DNA from: Echinostoma caproni
Lineage: Eukaryota; Platyhelminthes; Trematoda; Plagiorchiida; Echinostomatidae
Assembly: GCA_900618425.1 (NCBI GenBank)
Contig: UZAN01039632.1
Location: 69,464-131,468 of the forward strand
Direction of reading: 5' to 3'
Length of the DNA: 62,005 bases
Part shown: one piece after another, positions 47,041 through 57,899 of the stretch
Layout of the letters: each line of letters starts with the position of its first letter
Numbering within the stretch: the stretch's first letter is position 1
Made by a program: the position numbers and the translations under genes
The notes under the pieces: generated by a model
Seen by the model: the letters and a program-made list of their open reading frames with translations, nothing else
Told to the model about the DNA's origin: nothing
Database searches by the model: none

Positions 47041-47131
47041 GAGGGAAGATGGTCTGCAATCGATCGAGCTCGTCGCTCCGAGGATGCATGGAAAGCAGAA
47101 AGATGGTTGGATTTTAACCCATTCCCGGTCG
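47041..47131 (+). CDS. Candidate exon of plus-strand gene
   Basis: The acceptor tgcaatccgcactcag and a good donor, TCG|GTGAGA, enclose 91 bases (phase 0 in, 1 out) encoding EGRWSAIDRARRSEDAWKAE and then RWLDFNPFPV. The composition, with three Trp and many charged residues, is unlike neighbouring intron DNA. Both phases fit the adjacent candidates (44988 out in 0; 48799 in at 1). A second frame, running to AAG|GTGAGA at 47224, is also fully open, so frame choice depends on the neighbours. Confidence 0.35.
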
Positions 47132-47744
47132 GTGAGAAAGTTGTCTCAACCGTTTGAACGGTATCTCTGGAGTCAAACTACACGTATCGCATGCACAGCT
47201 TACCGTGTAAAACTGTACTCAAGGTGAGACACGGACAGGACAAATAAAACCAATCGAAACTTACTTTTCCTTCTTCCAAATACCAATGAATTGTTTCATT
47301 CATTCAGTAGATGATTTGTCTCACTGACTCGCTTTGTTGTCCTCATTACATAGATTGGCACTGATTTCTATCCGTTATCACATTCCACAGATTCCGTTCT
47401 TTTCTAAGCCTCGGTGGAAATCTACAGTTTATGGAATGTTTTCAACTTATGCGCTTGTGACACTTTTACTAAATAGTGGTATGCTTAACTATAATTTGTA
47501 GCTCCTGTATCCACATGAAATGTACCGCACGATGGGAAGCCTAGTTGGCCCATTACCCTGAGTATTGGAATGCACACTGTTGCAGCTCAAGGTAACTATC
47601 TCAGTATAATTAATGTGTGGAAAGGCAAACACTTCCTCTCACTTAATGCAGGCTATCGATCAGAACCTAAATTGTTATAGCCTCCCTCGGATTGATCGAT
47701 TGATATTGCAGTGTGATAAACTGGGTGTTCTCAGAGAGCAGTAG

Positions 47745-47820
47745 ATGAGACCGAATCAGGTCGGAACAGTTGTACACCGTGCTTACCCGCTTTCCAATTC
47801 ACGCTACATTTGCTCTGTGA
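47745..47820 (+). repeat. Foldback/SINE-A tail fragment
   Basis: Matches the outer end of the plus arm at 54340-54400 (aaccaagtcggaaaagcttc vs gaatcaggtcggaacagttg; ttcacgcttcatttgctatc vs ttcacgctacatttgctctg). Confidence 0.5.
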
Positions 47821-48035
47821 ACGACTATATGCACCAGACAATGAAATGAAATCCTCTACTACCATCATGAAACAATAGAACTTAAACGCCTGCGTGTTAG
47901 TAGAATGCGGTCTAAGTGTGCCCTGACCAGACAGCAGGATGAATGGATGCATCAGTTTCCCAAAACCTTGCCAATGACCTGTCAGAGACATTCACACAAA
48001 TCCTTATTTTACTCTTTGATGAATGCAATTAGATA

Positions 48036-48624
48036 CGAGGGCTGAGCAAAACGTTTCCAGATGCGCAGTACACGACATGTACGCATTACAGATGACCGGG
48101 CAAGGAAAACGTAAACTGTAATTTCGTATTGTGAATATTGTTCAGTGATTGAAACTCATAGAGAACCAAACATCTACACAGCCGAGAGCACACCTCACAA
48201 GTCATACGAGAGCGCTATGCACTCAGACTGTGAGGATGGAACTCGTTCGATGTTACTGGAGGACAATGATTTTCTACGACTACAGATGTGGGCTAAAGTA
48301 GCAGCCCTGTGTTGATCGTTTACGAGCTGCTTTTGGTGTTGACGCGCCTCCAAGAAGCACTGTGTTTGAATGGTTTGCGGAATTGAAGCGTGACAGGCGT
48401 GGAATCCGATACGAGTCACCAACAGCTGCAGTGGAGGCCTTCATTGAACTGGTCAAGGGGTTACTCGCCTCAGCATGGTCAGGCTGTTTCATCAAATGGT
48501 TAAGCCGCGTGGAACTGTGTGTGCTTGAATGCCGGTAGAGAATACTTCGAGAGGAAGGTTATGCTTATTTTTACGTAACAATTAAAATGTCTTGTGCATC
48601 CGGAAACTTTTTGCTTAGCACTCG
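48036..48624 (+). mobile_element. Mariner-like element, internally deleted
   Basis: Terminal inverted repeats of about 28 bases: CGAGGGCTGAGCAAAACGTT at 48036 and the complement of ttttgcttagcactcg at the right end (48609-48624), each followed inward by TTCC-x-GATGC. TA precedes the left end (48034-48035); the right flank reads TC, probably a mutated TA. Inside, 48290-48460 translates in shifted frames to a mariner transposase helix-turn-helix segment: LRAAFGVDAPPRSTVFEWFA, then ELKRDRRG. The catalytic DDD region is absent, so about half of a usual 1.3 kb mariner is deleted. Confidence 0.85.
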
Positions 48625-48798
48625 TCATCGTGTTTCTAAGTTTATTTTTCAACCTGGGGAGTATTGCATAACCATAGAAAAATGAAAATTTAAATAAGAC
48701 CGGTTAGGTTCTTGTAGGAAGCTTTTAAATATGTGGATTGGGCTATACTGTGTGGAGACCAACGGAATCACTCATTCTGATGGGGGTTTGTTTCTCAG

Positions 48799-48957
48799 TT
48801 TGTTCATTAGATTGGAGTGGCTCACGGGACCCGAACGAGCTTGCCGGTTTTACATTTTACGTTACTCTTGATTCAATCGACCTAACTCAAAAATTGATTC
48901 CATTAAATTCAATCAGTCTACCTGGACAGCACCAACTGGAATGTAGACTACTTATCG
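48799..48957 (+). CDS. Candidate exon of plus-strand gene with LDxSGSxDP motif
   Basis: The acceptor gggtttgtttctcag opens a frame reading CSLDWSGSRDPNELAGFTFY, VTLDSIDLTQKLIPLNSIS and GQHQLECRLLI, with a possible donor at ATCG|GTGGCT (phase 1 in and out). L-D-x-S-G-S-x-D-P followed by a Y-x-V-x-L strand is the start pattern of PKD/REJ-type beta-sandwich modules, the most recognisable homology in the plus-strand series. The frame reaches stops at 48963-48968, so the donor must lie before them or this is a terminal exon. Confidence 0.42.
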
Positions 48958-49796
48958 GTGGCTAATAAGTAAACTATAGATTATGATATGTGTTATAACT
49001 ACATGTGAAAAAGTTTGAAAAATGTAAAGGATAAGCTGTGTCAACGATTTCTATAAAATATTTTGTGCTCATCCACAATTTGATCTAGATTATTACAGAT
49101 TTATAGTGGATTCGATAGACCAACAACAGGGCTACCATTCTGTTATGATTTTACACGTTCGGTTGAATTCGCCAGACTGCTTCGCTTCTCGGAAGTTTCA
49201 TGGTTGTTTCCTAATTACCGTCAACAGGCAAGTGTTGATCCATAAAAGACTAACTTGTTAACGTTTATATGTAACATCATGTAACCCACAGAATTCGAGA
49301 GATGTTTGTATTCTCTCGCCTCTTGGTGACCAGTGGTCTGATATATCATAGGATTTCCAACTGGTCATTTGGATTTGAAGTTTTGGAAAAAATTTCTTTT
49401 GGTCTGGTAACCTACTATTTTTACCTGCTTACTCGCAATCTATCTAACAATTCATATTTTTTACTTTTGTATATTGCTGACAGCGTGCTCTAATATGGTG
49501 AGGAGACAAAAATTTATACATTTTGCAAGGACTGTATCATGTACAATCAGACGCCGCTGATGCTATGATCTTTCTGTCCTGTTTAGATGATGAAATTGTG
49601 TGAGGGGCCGCGTTCTCATTAAGTTTTAGTGTAAATTTTAAGATATTTTAGGTTTTCTGATGCTCGACAAGTTAATCAACGCACGGCGATGTTGTAGAAT
49701 AATAGATCATATTTACAACTTCTGTCATCTACAATAGTATTCAATCTGTTTACCTTAGCAACGCCACCTTAGCAACGGTTTCTGCAGTGCTTTCAG

Positions 49797-49836
49797 GATT
49801 TGATCCGAGCTTTGTAATCAATTTGGTACAATTCAG
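49797..49836 (+). CDS. Candidate micro-exon of plus-strand gene
   Basis: 40 bases between a strong acceptor (cggtttctgcagtgctttcag) and a strong donor (CAG|GTACGC). Read in phase 1 it encodes FDPSFVINLVQF and leaves in phase 2. The entry phase matches 48957 and the exit matches 49929; the intron to the next exon would be 92 bases. The other two frames contain stops. Confidence 0.38.
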
Positions 49837-49928
49837 GTACGCAGTGGTCTGTTCGGATGTGAGAGAATTAGCCTCTAGCTGAGTTTGGTCGCCTGTCATA
49901 CGGGGCTGAAACAAACGCCACATCTCAG

Positions 49929-50065
49929 CATCGATCGGTGCGACAACATTTCTACCAGGAGAACATTTGCCATGTTGTTTAGGTTGTTCCTCTCTGTCTC
50001 TATGATCTCGTACATTTGCGAAAAGTATTTCTCGTCTGAACAGGGCTTACTGACTACCTTCTACG
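49929..50065 (+). CDS. Candidate exon of plus-strand gene
   Basis: The acceptor acgccacatctcag opens a frame (phase 2 in): IDRCDNISTRRTFAMLFRLF, LSVSMISYICEKYFSS, EQGLLTTFY. One possible donor is TACG|GTACCA (phase 1 out, fitting 59288), but the frame remains open to 50175. The hydrophobic helical pattern would suit the helical part of a GAIN-type domain, but that is a guess. Confidence 0.3.
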
Positions 50066-51023
50066 GTACCAGAAGTCGCTGGCTCACAGTGCTGTCAATT
50101 TCATTCAGTTCAGAAACGTCCGCGCATCAGTTTCCCTCTTATCCTGTTTACCGCTCGATTTACTACGAGGCATGAGGCGGTGAATAAATTAAGTATGATT
50201 TCCTCGTTTGTATGTATGTGTGAAGTATATGCTTGCTGAAACAAACAACAGAACGGGGCTATTTGCTTGACTGGAATCAATCACGCTGCTCATGATCTGG
50301 GCGGTTGTAAATTCATTTCTTTGTTGCACTGTAATCCCGGCTATTTTGTGCGTGCAAAGACGTTTGCTAAATTAGACTTTGATTGCTAATCGTGTGGTCT
50401 AAATTTGCCCCTGTTCCAGAAGATAAACAGATACCTGCATACTAGATACGAGCAGCAGAATAACTTTGCTGAGTAATTTTTCAACCGAAAAATCTTCTCC
50501 ATGATCACGAAATAAGCCCATATTCATAATCAGAACACAGATCTTAGGTGAATATTTGTTTTCGGCCAGTTTATTCTCGGTCCATTAGGATCATATATAT
50601 GCAATAAAACAACGGCAAAGTATTGTGTTTTCCTCAAACAGTCGATCTCAAATACTGACAGCAAAGAGAATGGGATAGGGACAAGTTTGACCCTAGTTCT
50701 CTTGTTCAACTAAGACCAGGTTACATAAATGTTGGTAATTGATTTACGTCGTCACAACGTTCATGTGAGATGTTGTCCACTTTGGGTTCTTTTCCAATCT
50801 GCCGAAGTTTCCCCCAACGGCCATTCATTCGATTGTTTTTGTTCTACCATGTGGGGTCAGGGAGTTGTTTGTATGTTTAGTGAGCTATCCACCGGGAGAT
50901 TTTAGAAATGTGCACCCCATTTCGAGGTAAGATCCTAAGGAGGTTGTTTATGATTGAAAGTCACTCTGATACTAAATGACTTCAGAGGTGGCGAGTTTAT
51001 AGAGTATTATAAAAGTCGCGCTC

Positions 51024-51280
51024 GTCAGTAGTTTATATCCACCGTCCCGTACGGATTGTGAACTCCAGAACCATCGCATGAAAATAAACGGGCTACCGCT
51101 GGGCTGAGCCAAATTGCCAATTCACGTTTGTTCAGGTGTCGTCTTCAATCGGTTCTTTGGGCCACTAATAATGAGCTTTAATCAGAGCAAAACTCGAGTC
51201 TATAGTGCTTCTGAGTGTGTTTCTCTGAATGAACTGAGAATTGTGCGTAAAGCTGAAGTCCGAAGAATAGTCAGTTCAAA
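51024..51280 (+). repeat. SINE-C element, rearranged copy
   Basis: Opens with the minus-orientation head (atccaccgtcccgtacggat), then continues with the plus-orientation body (gagcaaaactcgagtctata) and tail (gaagaatagtcagttc). Another foldback-like arrangement of SINE-C. Confidence 0.55.
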
Positions 51281-52389
51281 TCAAAATCAATTATCCCACA
51301 CAAACTACTCATTAGTAACTATGACTTAAATGCGGATATTGTAAAAGTATGACATTATGGAGATTTGACTGTGACTGAATTGGTTTGACTGAATTTTAAC
51401 GCATTGGCTGCATCCCTTACTGAAATACATGCACAGTTTTACAGTTGGCAACCAACAGGAATAATTTGACAGTGAAAATTACGCAATCGAGTGGTGGAAC
51501 AATTTCCGAATTGAATCCGAAATCAGGTGACGCAATCAAGGTCAAGTCTACTGCATAGAAACGACGGTCGAAACTACAAGACCCCACCCTCAGCCATTGT
51601 TCAATATCTGCTCGTGATGCCAGAACAGATCTACCAAAGCACGGCGTTTCGGATTTTCCATAAGTCATGACTCGCAAGATAGTTAAGGTTTGCTGAAGCG
51701 ATTGCTATTGATCGATGGAGTCCACCAACCCTGTGTCAACAAAACGCACTTTATTTTAGTTTGTTGTTACCCTGGTGATATCGTCCTTTTACCCCTTTCC
51801 CGTTTTTTCTGCTTTAACGCATTGTACATTACCCTGTTGCCATAGCAAAGCCCCATATAAAAACTACATTTTCTGCCGTATGCACCATTTTGAGATGCAG
51901 CAAAATCGTCCTGGAATTCAATCGCGCAGTATTGCAATATGATCTTTTCTTTTTTATATTTCTTTGGTTTTCCAAATCTGCATCATATTATCAAGGATTC
52001 GGGAAACCAGCAAACGTTTGATAATGGTCTTGCTCTGGACATCCAGCACACTTGAATTGATGAAAGAACACTTTATGTGTTTGTGTTACTCGTACGAACA
52101 TCAAAGTTTGCTCAGTATTTATTTACAAAGTTTCACACCAAGGGGGACCGAGAGGGCACGTCTCCAACGAAATGGCTTCAAGGTTTCGTCTCCCACACCC
52201 AACTGAGGTTCTTCCAATATCAGGTCTTGAACCCATTGAGAACAATCCACGGGACCGAAACTCAACATCTCATCTGTTCGGATAAAATTAAAAACCATGA
52301 TCAGTTTGGGGATGTATAATTTGAGGTGAATTAAAATATGGAATCAACTGCTCGAGGAATGATTGGTCTTGAATGAAATACAAACCCCT

Positions 52390-52815
52390 GTGTATTCTTG
52401 AACATTACAAACTAAATTCCTGCAGTGATTTCAGCTTACCGGATGTACCAAGCCTCGGGGCGACATGTTACGATTTCCGGACAACTGGAAGGAGTCAAGT
52501 TTCCCATTTGACGCCAACATATCGCCTGCACGTTGCAGCTTTTGGACAACGAAACACAGGCTGACTGAGCCAACCATTCAGAAAGCATGTGGCCCAGACA
52601 GAAGCTGTACTACGCCAAGTACACGAGAACGTGATTGGTAGATGCCTGAATAACCAATAAACCTGTTTTGTACATGTTATTTAATCTCTTCCTATGGTCT
52701 TTTCCTTGGGTCTCGGTTGTGGGATACCGTCGTGCAAGTGCCAGTGAGATTCAGTATTCAATGGCATCCATGATTCCTGTTACGTGACTTGTAATCCGTG
52801 ATTTGTGCGTACTTC
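52390..52815 (+). repeat. LTR-like dispersed repeat, copy 2
   Basis: Partner of 13560-14185; shared AATAAA-containing block (gcctgaataaccaataaacc), tctcggttgtgggataccgt and tgtaatccgtgatttgtgcg. No internal retrotransposon region adjacent. Confidence 0.45.
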
Positions 52816-53859
52816 AACTAATACATAATCCCCCAAATTAACACAATAGTAGGAATACTCGCGTGGATTGGTAATCGCAGTCAGCCGGCGTAATCTTTTA
52901 ATGCCGCGACTGAACAAGATGCTCACGGAAGTAGAGGTTCCTTACCTGTGAGAAATCGAACGGAAAGGATCACACTGGCCTAGTAATTAATCAGTGCTCA
53001 ATCTTCCAATCATAATGTTCCTAAACAAGCGACGGTGACGTTGACTGGTTCGAAATATCCGCTACTTATTGGTTGTCGTGGAACGATAAGGCAAGTGAAT
53101 CCCTCTGACTGGTGTCATCTCGGGGCTTTGGATAACCACAATACTCTTGAAGCTCCTTACCGCCGGTGCAAAATTACCTTGCTTCTCCCCCGACGTTATC
53201 TTGCAATGAAATAAAGAATCAGTCACGAAATTGTGCGGATGATGAACAACTGGTGGTGAAACTGCCTAAAGTCGTCTCATCTCGCTGCAGCACCGGGGAG
53301 CCTGGATAAAAAGCCATGTGTTCCGTTCAAAATCTGGCCACCATTGCGGTTTCTATTTACTGAACCTCGACGTCACAGATGAACTTTACAGACCAGTGGA
53401 GTTCATGATTAGTGAGCTCAGGTGGCAGCTATTACAATTTTGGGTATTAACTTTTCTGAAACAAGTGTGACAACAGTTTTAACTTTATGAGTACCCTAAA
53501 ACGAGGCTCTTTCAAGGCAACCCAATCATCCATTCTCTGACAATAAATCCTTTGTTAGTTTTTTCTTACGAACGCATTTGAAGTTTCATTGACCCCACAC
53601 AGTCGGATGACTGAATTCTTTTCTATTAAAAATATTTTTATGATGAAACTTCGATTGTCACTCCAATCCGCATCACTTCGTGTAATTATTAACAGCTTAC
53701 CCTTTTTCAAAGGGTCAAAGACTAACTAGTCAACCTGTTATCAACTATGCAGATATCGATTGATTAATCCCCTGTGTTTGTTGAGATCAATTTGCTTTTG
53801 CTCGCACTATGAAACAATCGAAATAGGAGACAGACTATTCTATATTTCAAAGGGGAAAT

Positions 53860-54400
53860 TCGTCGTCTATAGAGCAAATGAAGTGTGAACTGAAAGGCTA
53901 GGAACCGCAACTGGACAGCTGTTTCCACATTGCTGACTCTCATCAGTGCAGTACGAATCCGTCAACCCAACCGGGAGTGAAACCCGGGACCTCATAGGCA
54001 GAACGCAAGCGTACTACCCCCTCGGTCACCGGGTAGCTAGTCAGATCGTTTTTCTTTTTCCATTTACACAATATAACACCACCCATTTTTGTGAGCTTGT
54101 TGCAAGCCACAGTCCTCGCTCATCTCAGCACTAGTCTCCGGGTTATGGCTCGATTGGAAACATTCACACCCCCGACCAGCCCACAAAGATCGGTTGTGCT
54201 ATATCGCGTAAATCGAAATGAAAAACGGCCTGATTAGCTGCCCGGTAGCCGAGTGGGTAGTATGCTTGCGTTCTGTTTGTGCTGTCCAGGGTTCGATCCC
54301 CAGATGGGTCAATGGATTCGCTCACTGCTGCAGAGATCCAACCAAGTCGGAAAAGCTTCCTAGCTTTTCAGTTCACGCTTCATTTGCTATCTACAAGGTG
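53860..54400. repeat. Foldback element A, complete copy with two tRNA-like arms
   Basis: Left terminus gtctatagagcaaatgaagt at 53867 and right terminus near 54400 (cttcatttgctatctac) are inverted. The left arm carries a reverse-complement tRNA-like head (gaaacccgggacctcatagg; accgggtagctagtcaga). The right arm carries it in plus orientation (gcccggtagccgagtgggta with box-A-like order, then gtccagggttcgatccccag as box B). A spacer of about 170 bases (ctcagcactagtctccgggt) separates them. Related copies: 23250-23640, 28060-28340, 38450-38640. Confidence 0.75.
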
Positions 54401-54935
54401 AATTCCCCTTTGAAAATCTGAATACAGTGTGTTCACCTCCCACAACACACAGCGGATATGTAAGAAACACATTTCGACCTAGGTTCGAGAGTATCCATGC
54501 CCAAACCGTCAGTATTCGACTTCAAAATCAAATCCTGTATGACCAGAAGAAATCTGTGCAAGCGCATAACCCTCCCTTACCCAATTAATCGTTCTAAACA
54601 AGTGTGCCACTTGACAGTGTGATCAATTTGACGAACACAAGTTTGGAGACAAATTTGAACAATTAGCTCGGCATTTCTCACCCGCTCATCCTCCTATTTG
54701 CTTGAGAAATCACATTTCATGTTATGTATTGACATGATTTCGAATGACTGAACCCGAGCTCGTTTGCTAAACTGTATTGTTCCCAATCGATTTTCATTAG
54801 CTACTTGATGTGTTCTGTAGACTGTTAATCGATATCAGTTCGACAAATAGGCGCAATCTACTTAAATGGTATTACAATACACGTTCGCAAGACATTTTGC
54901 TTTAGAAACACTAAAATGCATTCACATGGACTAAC

Positions 54936-55432
54936 CTGGATCAAAGTAGTCCCAGCTACCAGTCTCGTCTGACATCGATTCCGCCGAAGAGCTGCGCATA
55001 GAAGATAGTTGTTCCAGAAATCCTCGTCTTTCCCGGCATTCACTACACGATGTGGAGCAGACGTTATAGAATCCGTTATCCGAAAGGTGATCACCGAGTA
55101 GGTCAAACACCAGTGGTCCCGAATAGGTGTAGGAATCACTGCACGTGTTCGAACTGTAATCGGAGGTCATTAGACGATTTCCGTTGAATGAAAGCGTGGT
55201 CGACTCGGTCGGTGCGACTGTGGTGGACTGACTGGCTTGGTCCTCGAAATCGTGAACTTCTTCGAATTCGGTGACCGCTTTGGGACACTTCTGGATATCA
55301 TTTGGGTTTGTTTTGGGAGGCTGACGGATTGTGGGATGGCGTTTTTTACTGGGTTGCAGGTTTGAATTGGTCTGTATTCCTGCCGCGCCCTGGTTCCGGC
55401 TTCCGAAATTTTGGCCTCTTCTCAATCGAAGC
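54936..55432 (-). CDS. SLC6/NSS transporter, long N-terminal hydrophilic exon
   Basis: Minus-strand exon from acceptor cacacacataaattag to donor CCAG|GTTAGT; 497 bases, phase 2 in, 1 out. It encodes about 165 residues rich in Ser, Thr, Gln and Pro, with no membrane segment: RRGQNFGSRNQGAAGIQTNS early, VTEFEEVHDFEDQASQSTTV in the middle, a short Cys-rich stretch (CSTSCSEC) and a Ser/acidic end (SSSAESMSDETGSWDYFDP). It is probably a cytoplasmic N-terminal region, since NSS N-termini face the cytosol. It has no in-frame ATG at its start and an in-frame TAA just upstream of the acceptor, so it is an internal exon. Its exit phase fits the micro-exon at 41406. Confidence 0.7.
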
Positions 55433-55764
55433 CTAATTTATGTGTGTGAGGGAAAATTTTGTAAGTAACCTAAACTTTAGGCACTTCTCACAACGCATCA
55501 TTTTTGGTGTGATATCTTTTGCCCGAATAACGTCCCCGAAATAGGAAACAGAAGGTAATAAAACTCCGTTTAAAATCATGAAAACTCACTGAATTGTATC
55601 CTACTCTAATGTTTTATCATCATATCTATAGTGAAATCAATGAAATATTGTGAAATGGTTAGCCGAACAAGATGACTTTCAATGTTTGTCGTTTTGGAAA
55701 CATAATAAAGAACTCCTCAGAAAGGTTCGATATCATCGGGATGGGCGTCTTGGGTTTTGTTCGA

Positions 55765-56300
55765 TCATCCTTTCCTTGCACCTCGCAAGATGCTTGCATT
55801 TGACCTAGCGTCTCAAACATCCTCTGCTGAGGAAGCCCTACTCATTGACTCCCCGTGGTGGGTTTGTTTTTCCACCAAAGTTAGAGGACGAAAAGACGAT
55901 ATCCGGGGCTATAACGAGGTCGGTGAACCATTGGCAGTTCACCTAAGGGAGTTGGACAAAAACCCTGATTCCAAACCGACAAAATGAAGTAAACGAACCG
56001 CACACATCCTCCTGTTTGTGGAACTTGTCGCCGGCTCCATGGGGCATAGAGGTATATTGAGCACCTTGGAGGTGCCATTCAAAGAGTACGGTTTTCAAAC
56101 ACCGCCCCGCTGCTTTGTGGGTCAGGCTGTGACTAACCGAAGGTTCTGATTGTACATTCTTCAAGGAAGTTCACCCGCCTCGACCTAAGCAATATTCCGT
56201 CAGCAAACAAATCATGGAACTTCCTCTTGTTTATCAAGATTATTGTACCGTGATTTGTTTGGCACACAGTCCAGTTTCAGGTGTGTGTGAAATACGTATT
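55765..56300 (+). repeat. Dispersed repeat D, copy 3
   Basis: Landmarks as in copy 1: tctgctgaggaagccctact, ggtgaaccattggcagttca, aaccctgattccaaaccgac, accgtgatttgtttggcaca. The most complete of the three copies. Confidence 0.65.
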
Positions 56301-57358
56301 AGAGAAGGTACAAAACAAAAACCAACAGAAGAAAGGCATCTTTATTTTTGAAGCCACGGACACCTGAGGCATTTCGCTGCGAGGTGCGTTGACCCAATCG
56401 AATCCCGGCGGTATCTATTTATGTGCACAACTGGACTCAATAGTAACATGGTTTGTCTCGTTTTATTGTGACTGGACGTTAATTATTCCAACAACTACCG
56501 TTCGCAATGAACACCAAACACTGAAGTAGTCTGACCGTAGATTTTCGAAATTCTCGAATCGTGCTGGTCAAGGATAAGAATAGAACATGCGATTGAATAT
56601 GAGTGTTTGACCATCAAATATGTTCCACCCGATCTCTTTAGTGTGGTGTTCAGCTGGTCAAATTGGCAATCATAGCAAACCGTTTCCTCGTTTACGAGTC
56701 CCCAACAGAGTCAGATTGACTGCCGCTTCCGCCTCTCTTCTTTAAAGTAGCTTATACTACTTTAAACAGCTAAAAGTAGCAAAAATGTCAGAGTTTTATT
56801 ATACTATCTCAAGGTTAATCTCCAAAATGCTTGCTCTCTGCAGCTGCCATTACACGACAATCAACGTTTCTTTACGAATGGAATTGTTTTTCATACAACA
56901 CATGAATTGCTTCTGGGTCGTTGCTATGGGCGCCCTTTGAGATTGACATTCGATTTCGTTTATGAAAACTGGTAAACATGTTGAACGTGATTCAAGTTGT
57001 CTGTTTGGTTCCAGTGAAGTATCAAGGGGTTTGGCCTAATCGATCTCCAGTCTTGCGTTTGTACATTCTGGATACGTTCCCGAAAACGCTTCGGTACATT
57101 TGTCAAATAACTTGAGTCTCATACAAAATCTGTAATCCTGGGTTACACTGGAAAGCACTTGACTCGTCGCCAAACACTGCACATGAATCTTCACTACTCC
57201 CATGAAATTGACGACTGCGCGTAGCGTGTTGCAGTGCGGCCCATTTCTTTAACTGCGGCTTTTAAATTGAGTTATTCAACACGGTTTTAGCATTGCATAA
57301 CTAGGAATTGTTTTCAAGAGAAAAATCCTCCCTTTTTATGGTGTCCTTGCATTTGTAT

Positions 57359-57556
57359 TCAGACACCCGGAAGTTTAATGTTTCTGATGCTCAAACCAAT
57401 GAGATTCACGATTTTGACACTGTAACTTCCTTCCGGGAACTGCGTTCCGCTTGATTCCTTCAACAATGAAGACTGCGCGACATGCAGTACACTCCGGCTT
57501 CGTGGTGAGTTTGATGTTTGATGGGAATTAGGTACGACAGATGTGCATATCATCAC
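57359..57556 (-). CDS. Candidate minus-strand coding segment
   Basis: A minus-strand open stretch with coding-like composition (SRSVLHVAQSSLLKESSGTQ, then FPEGSYSVKIVNLIG), stop at 57359. An acceptor could lie before TCTTCATTG (gcatgtcgcgcag), in phase 0 as required after 57644, but I find no strong donor leading in phase 2 to 55432. It may be the missing link of the transporter N-terminal region or a chance open frame. Confidence 0.2.
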   Translation of the reverse strand: MMICTSVVPNSHQTSNSPRSRSVLHVAQSSLLKESSGTQFPEGSYSVKIVNLIGLSIRNIKLPGV

Positions 57557-57643
57557 CCGGCTTCTTTCTTGAGTGCTTCACATCTATAGTCCCGGACTAA
57601 CAAAGGCAATGGTGGTGTGACGACACGATTTCCGCTGGCTCAC

Positions 57644-57790
57644 CTGGAGCTCATTCACCTGTCGATATGTATGTGAATAGAATGGAGTGATGCATAAATC
57701 CGTTCCAGTTGGCTGGATTTCCTCGATAGTTGTTGGGTCAGAAAGTAGATCTCTTCGTCCCACTGTGGAATAGCTGTATGCACTCGCCAT
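57644..57790 (-). CDS. Putative first coding exon of the SLC6/NSS transporter gene
   Basis: Minus-strand frame with ATG at 57790 in a strong initiation context (gacaagATGG), 49 codons to a strong donor, CAG|GTGAGC (phase 0 out). It reads MASAYSYSTVGRRDLLSDPT at the start and ends HTYRQVNELQ. The region upstream is also open, so the start is chosen from context only. Assignment to the transporter rests on strand, position and the good donor. The next accepted exon (55432) enters in phase 2, so at least one small exon or a different acceptor is missing between them. It could instead belong to a separate upstream gene. Confidence 0.4.
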
Positions 57791-57899
57791 CTTGTCCAGG
57801 TTCTCAGGCCTCGGTTTATCAGTGTTTGACTGTTGATGCAAGTCTAAGCTTCTTCTTGTAGCCACACATAAGATTTTGGGCAACGCTGGACATCAGATA

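Noticed and set aside
51417..51677. Minus-strand frame of 86 codons with mixed composition
   Set aside because: No splice sites or motifs; both strands open by chance in this region.
51930..52206. Very strong pyrimidine tract followed by an open plus-strand frame
   Set aside because: Two frames are open after the AG at about 52000, none with a motif, and the phase cannot be tied to neighbouring candidates.
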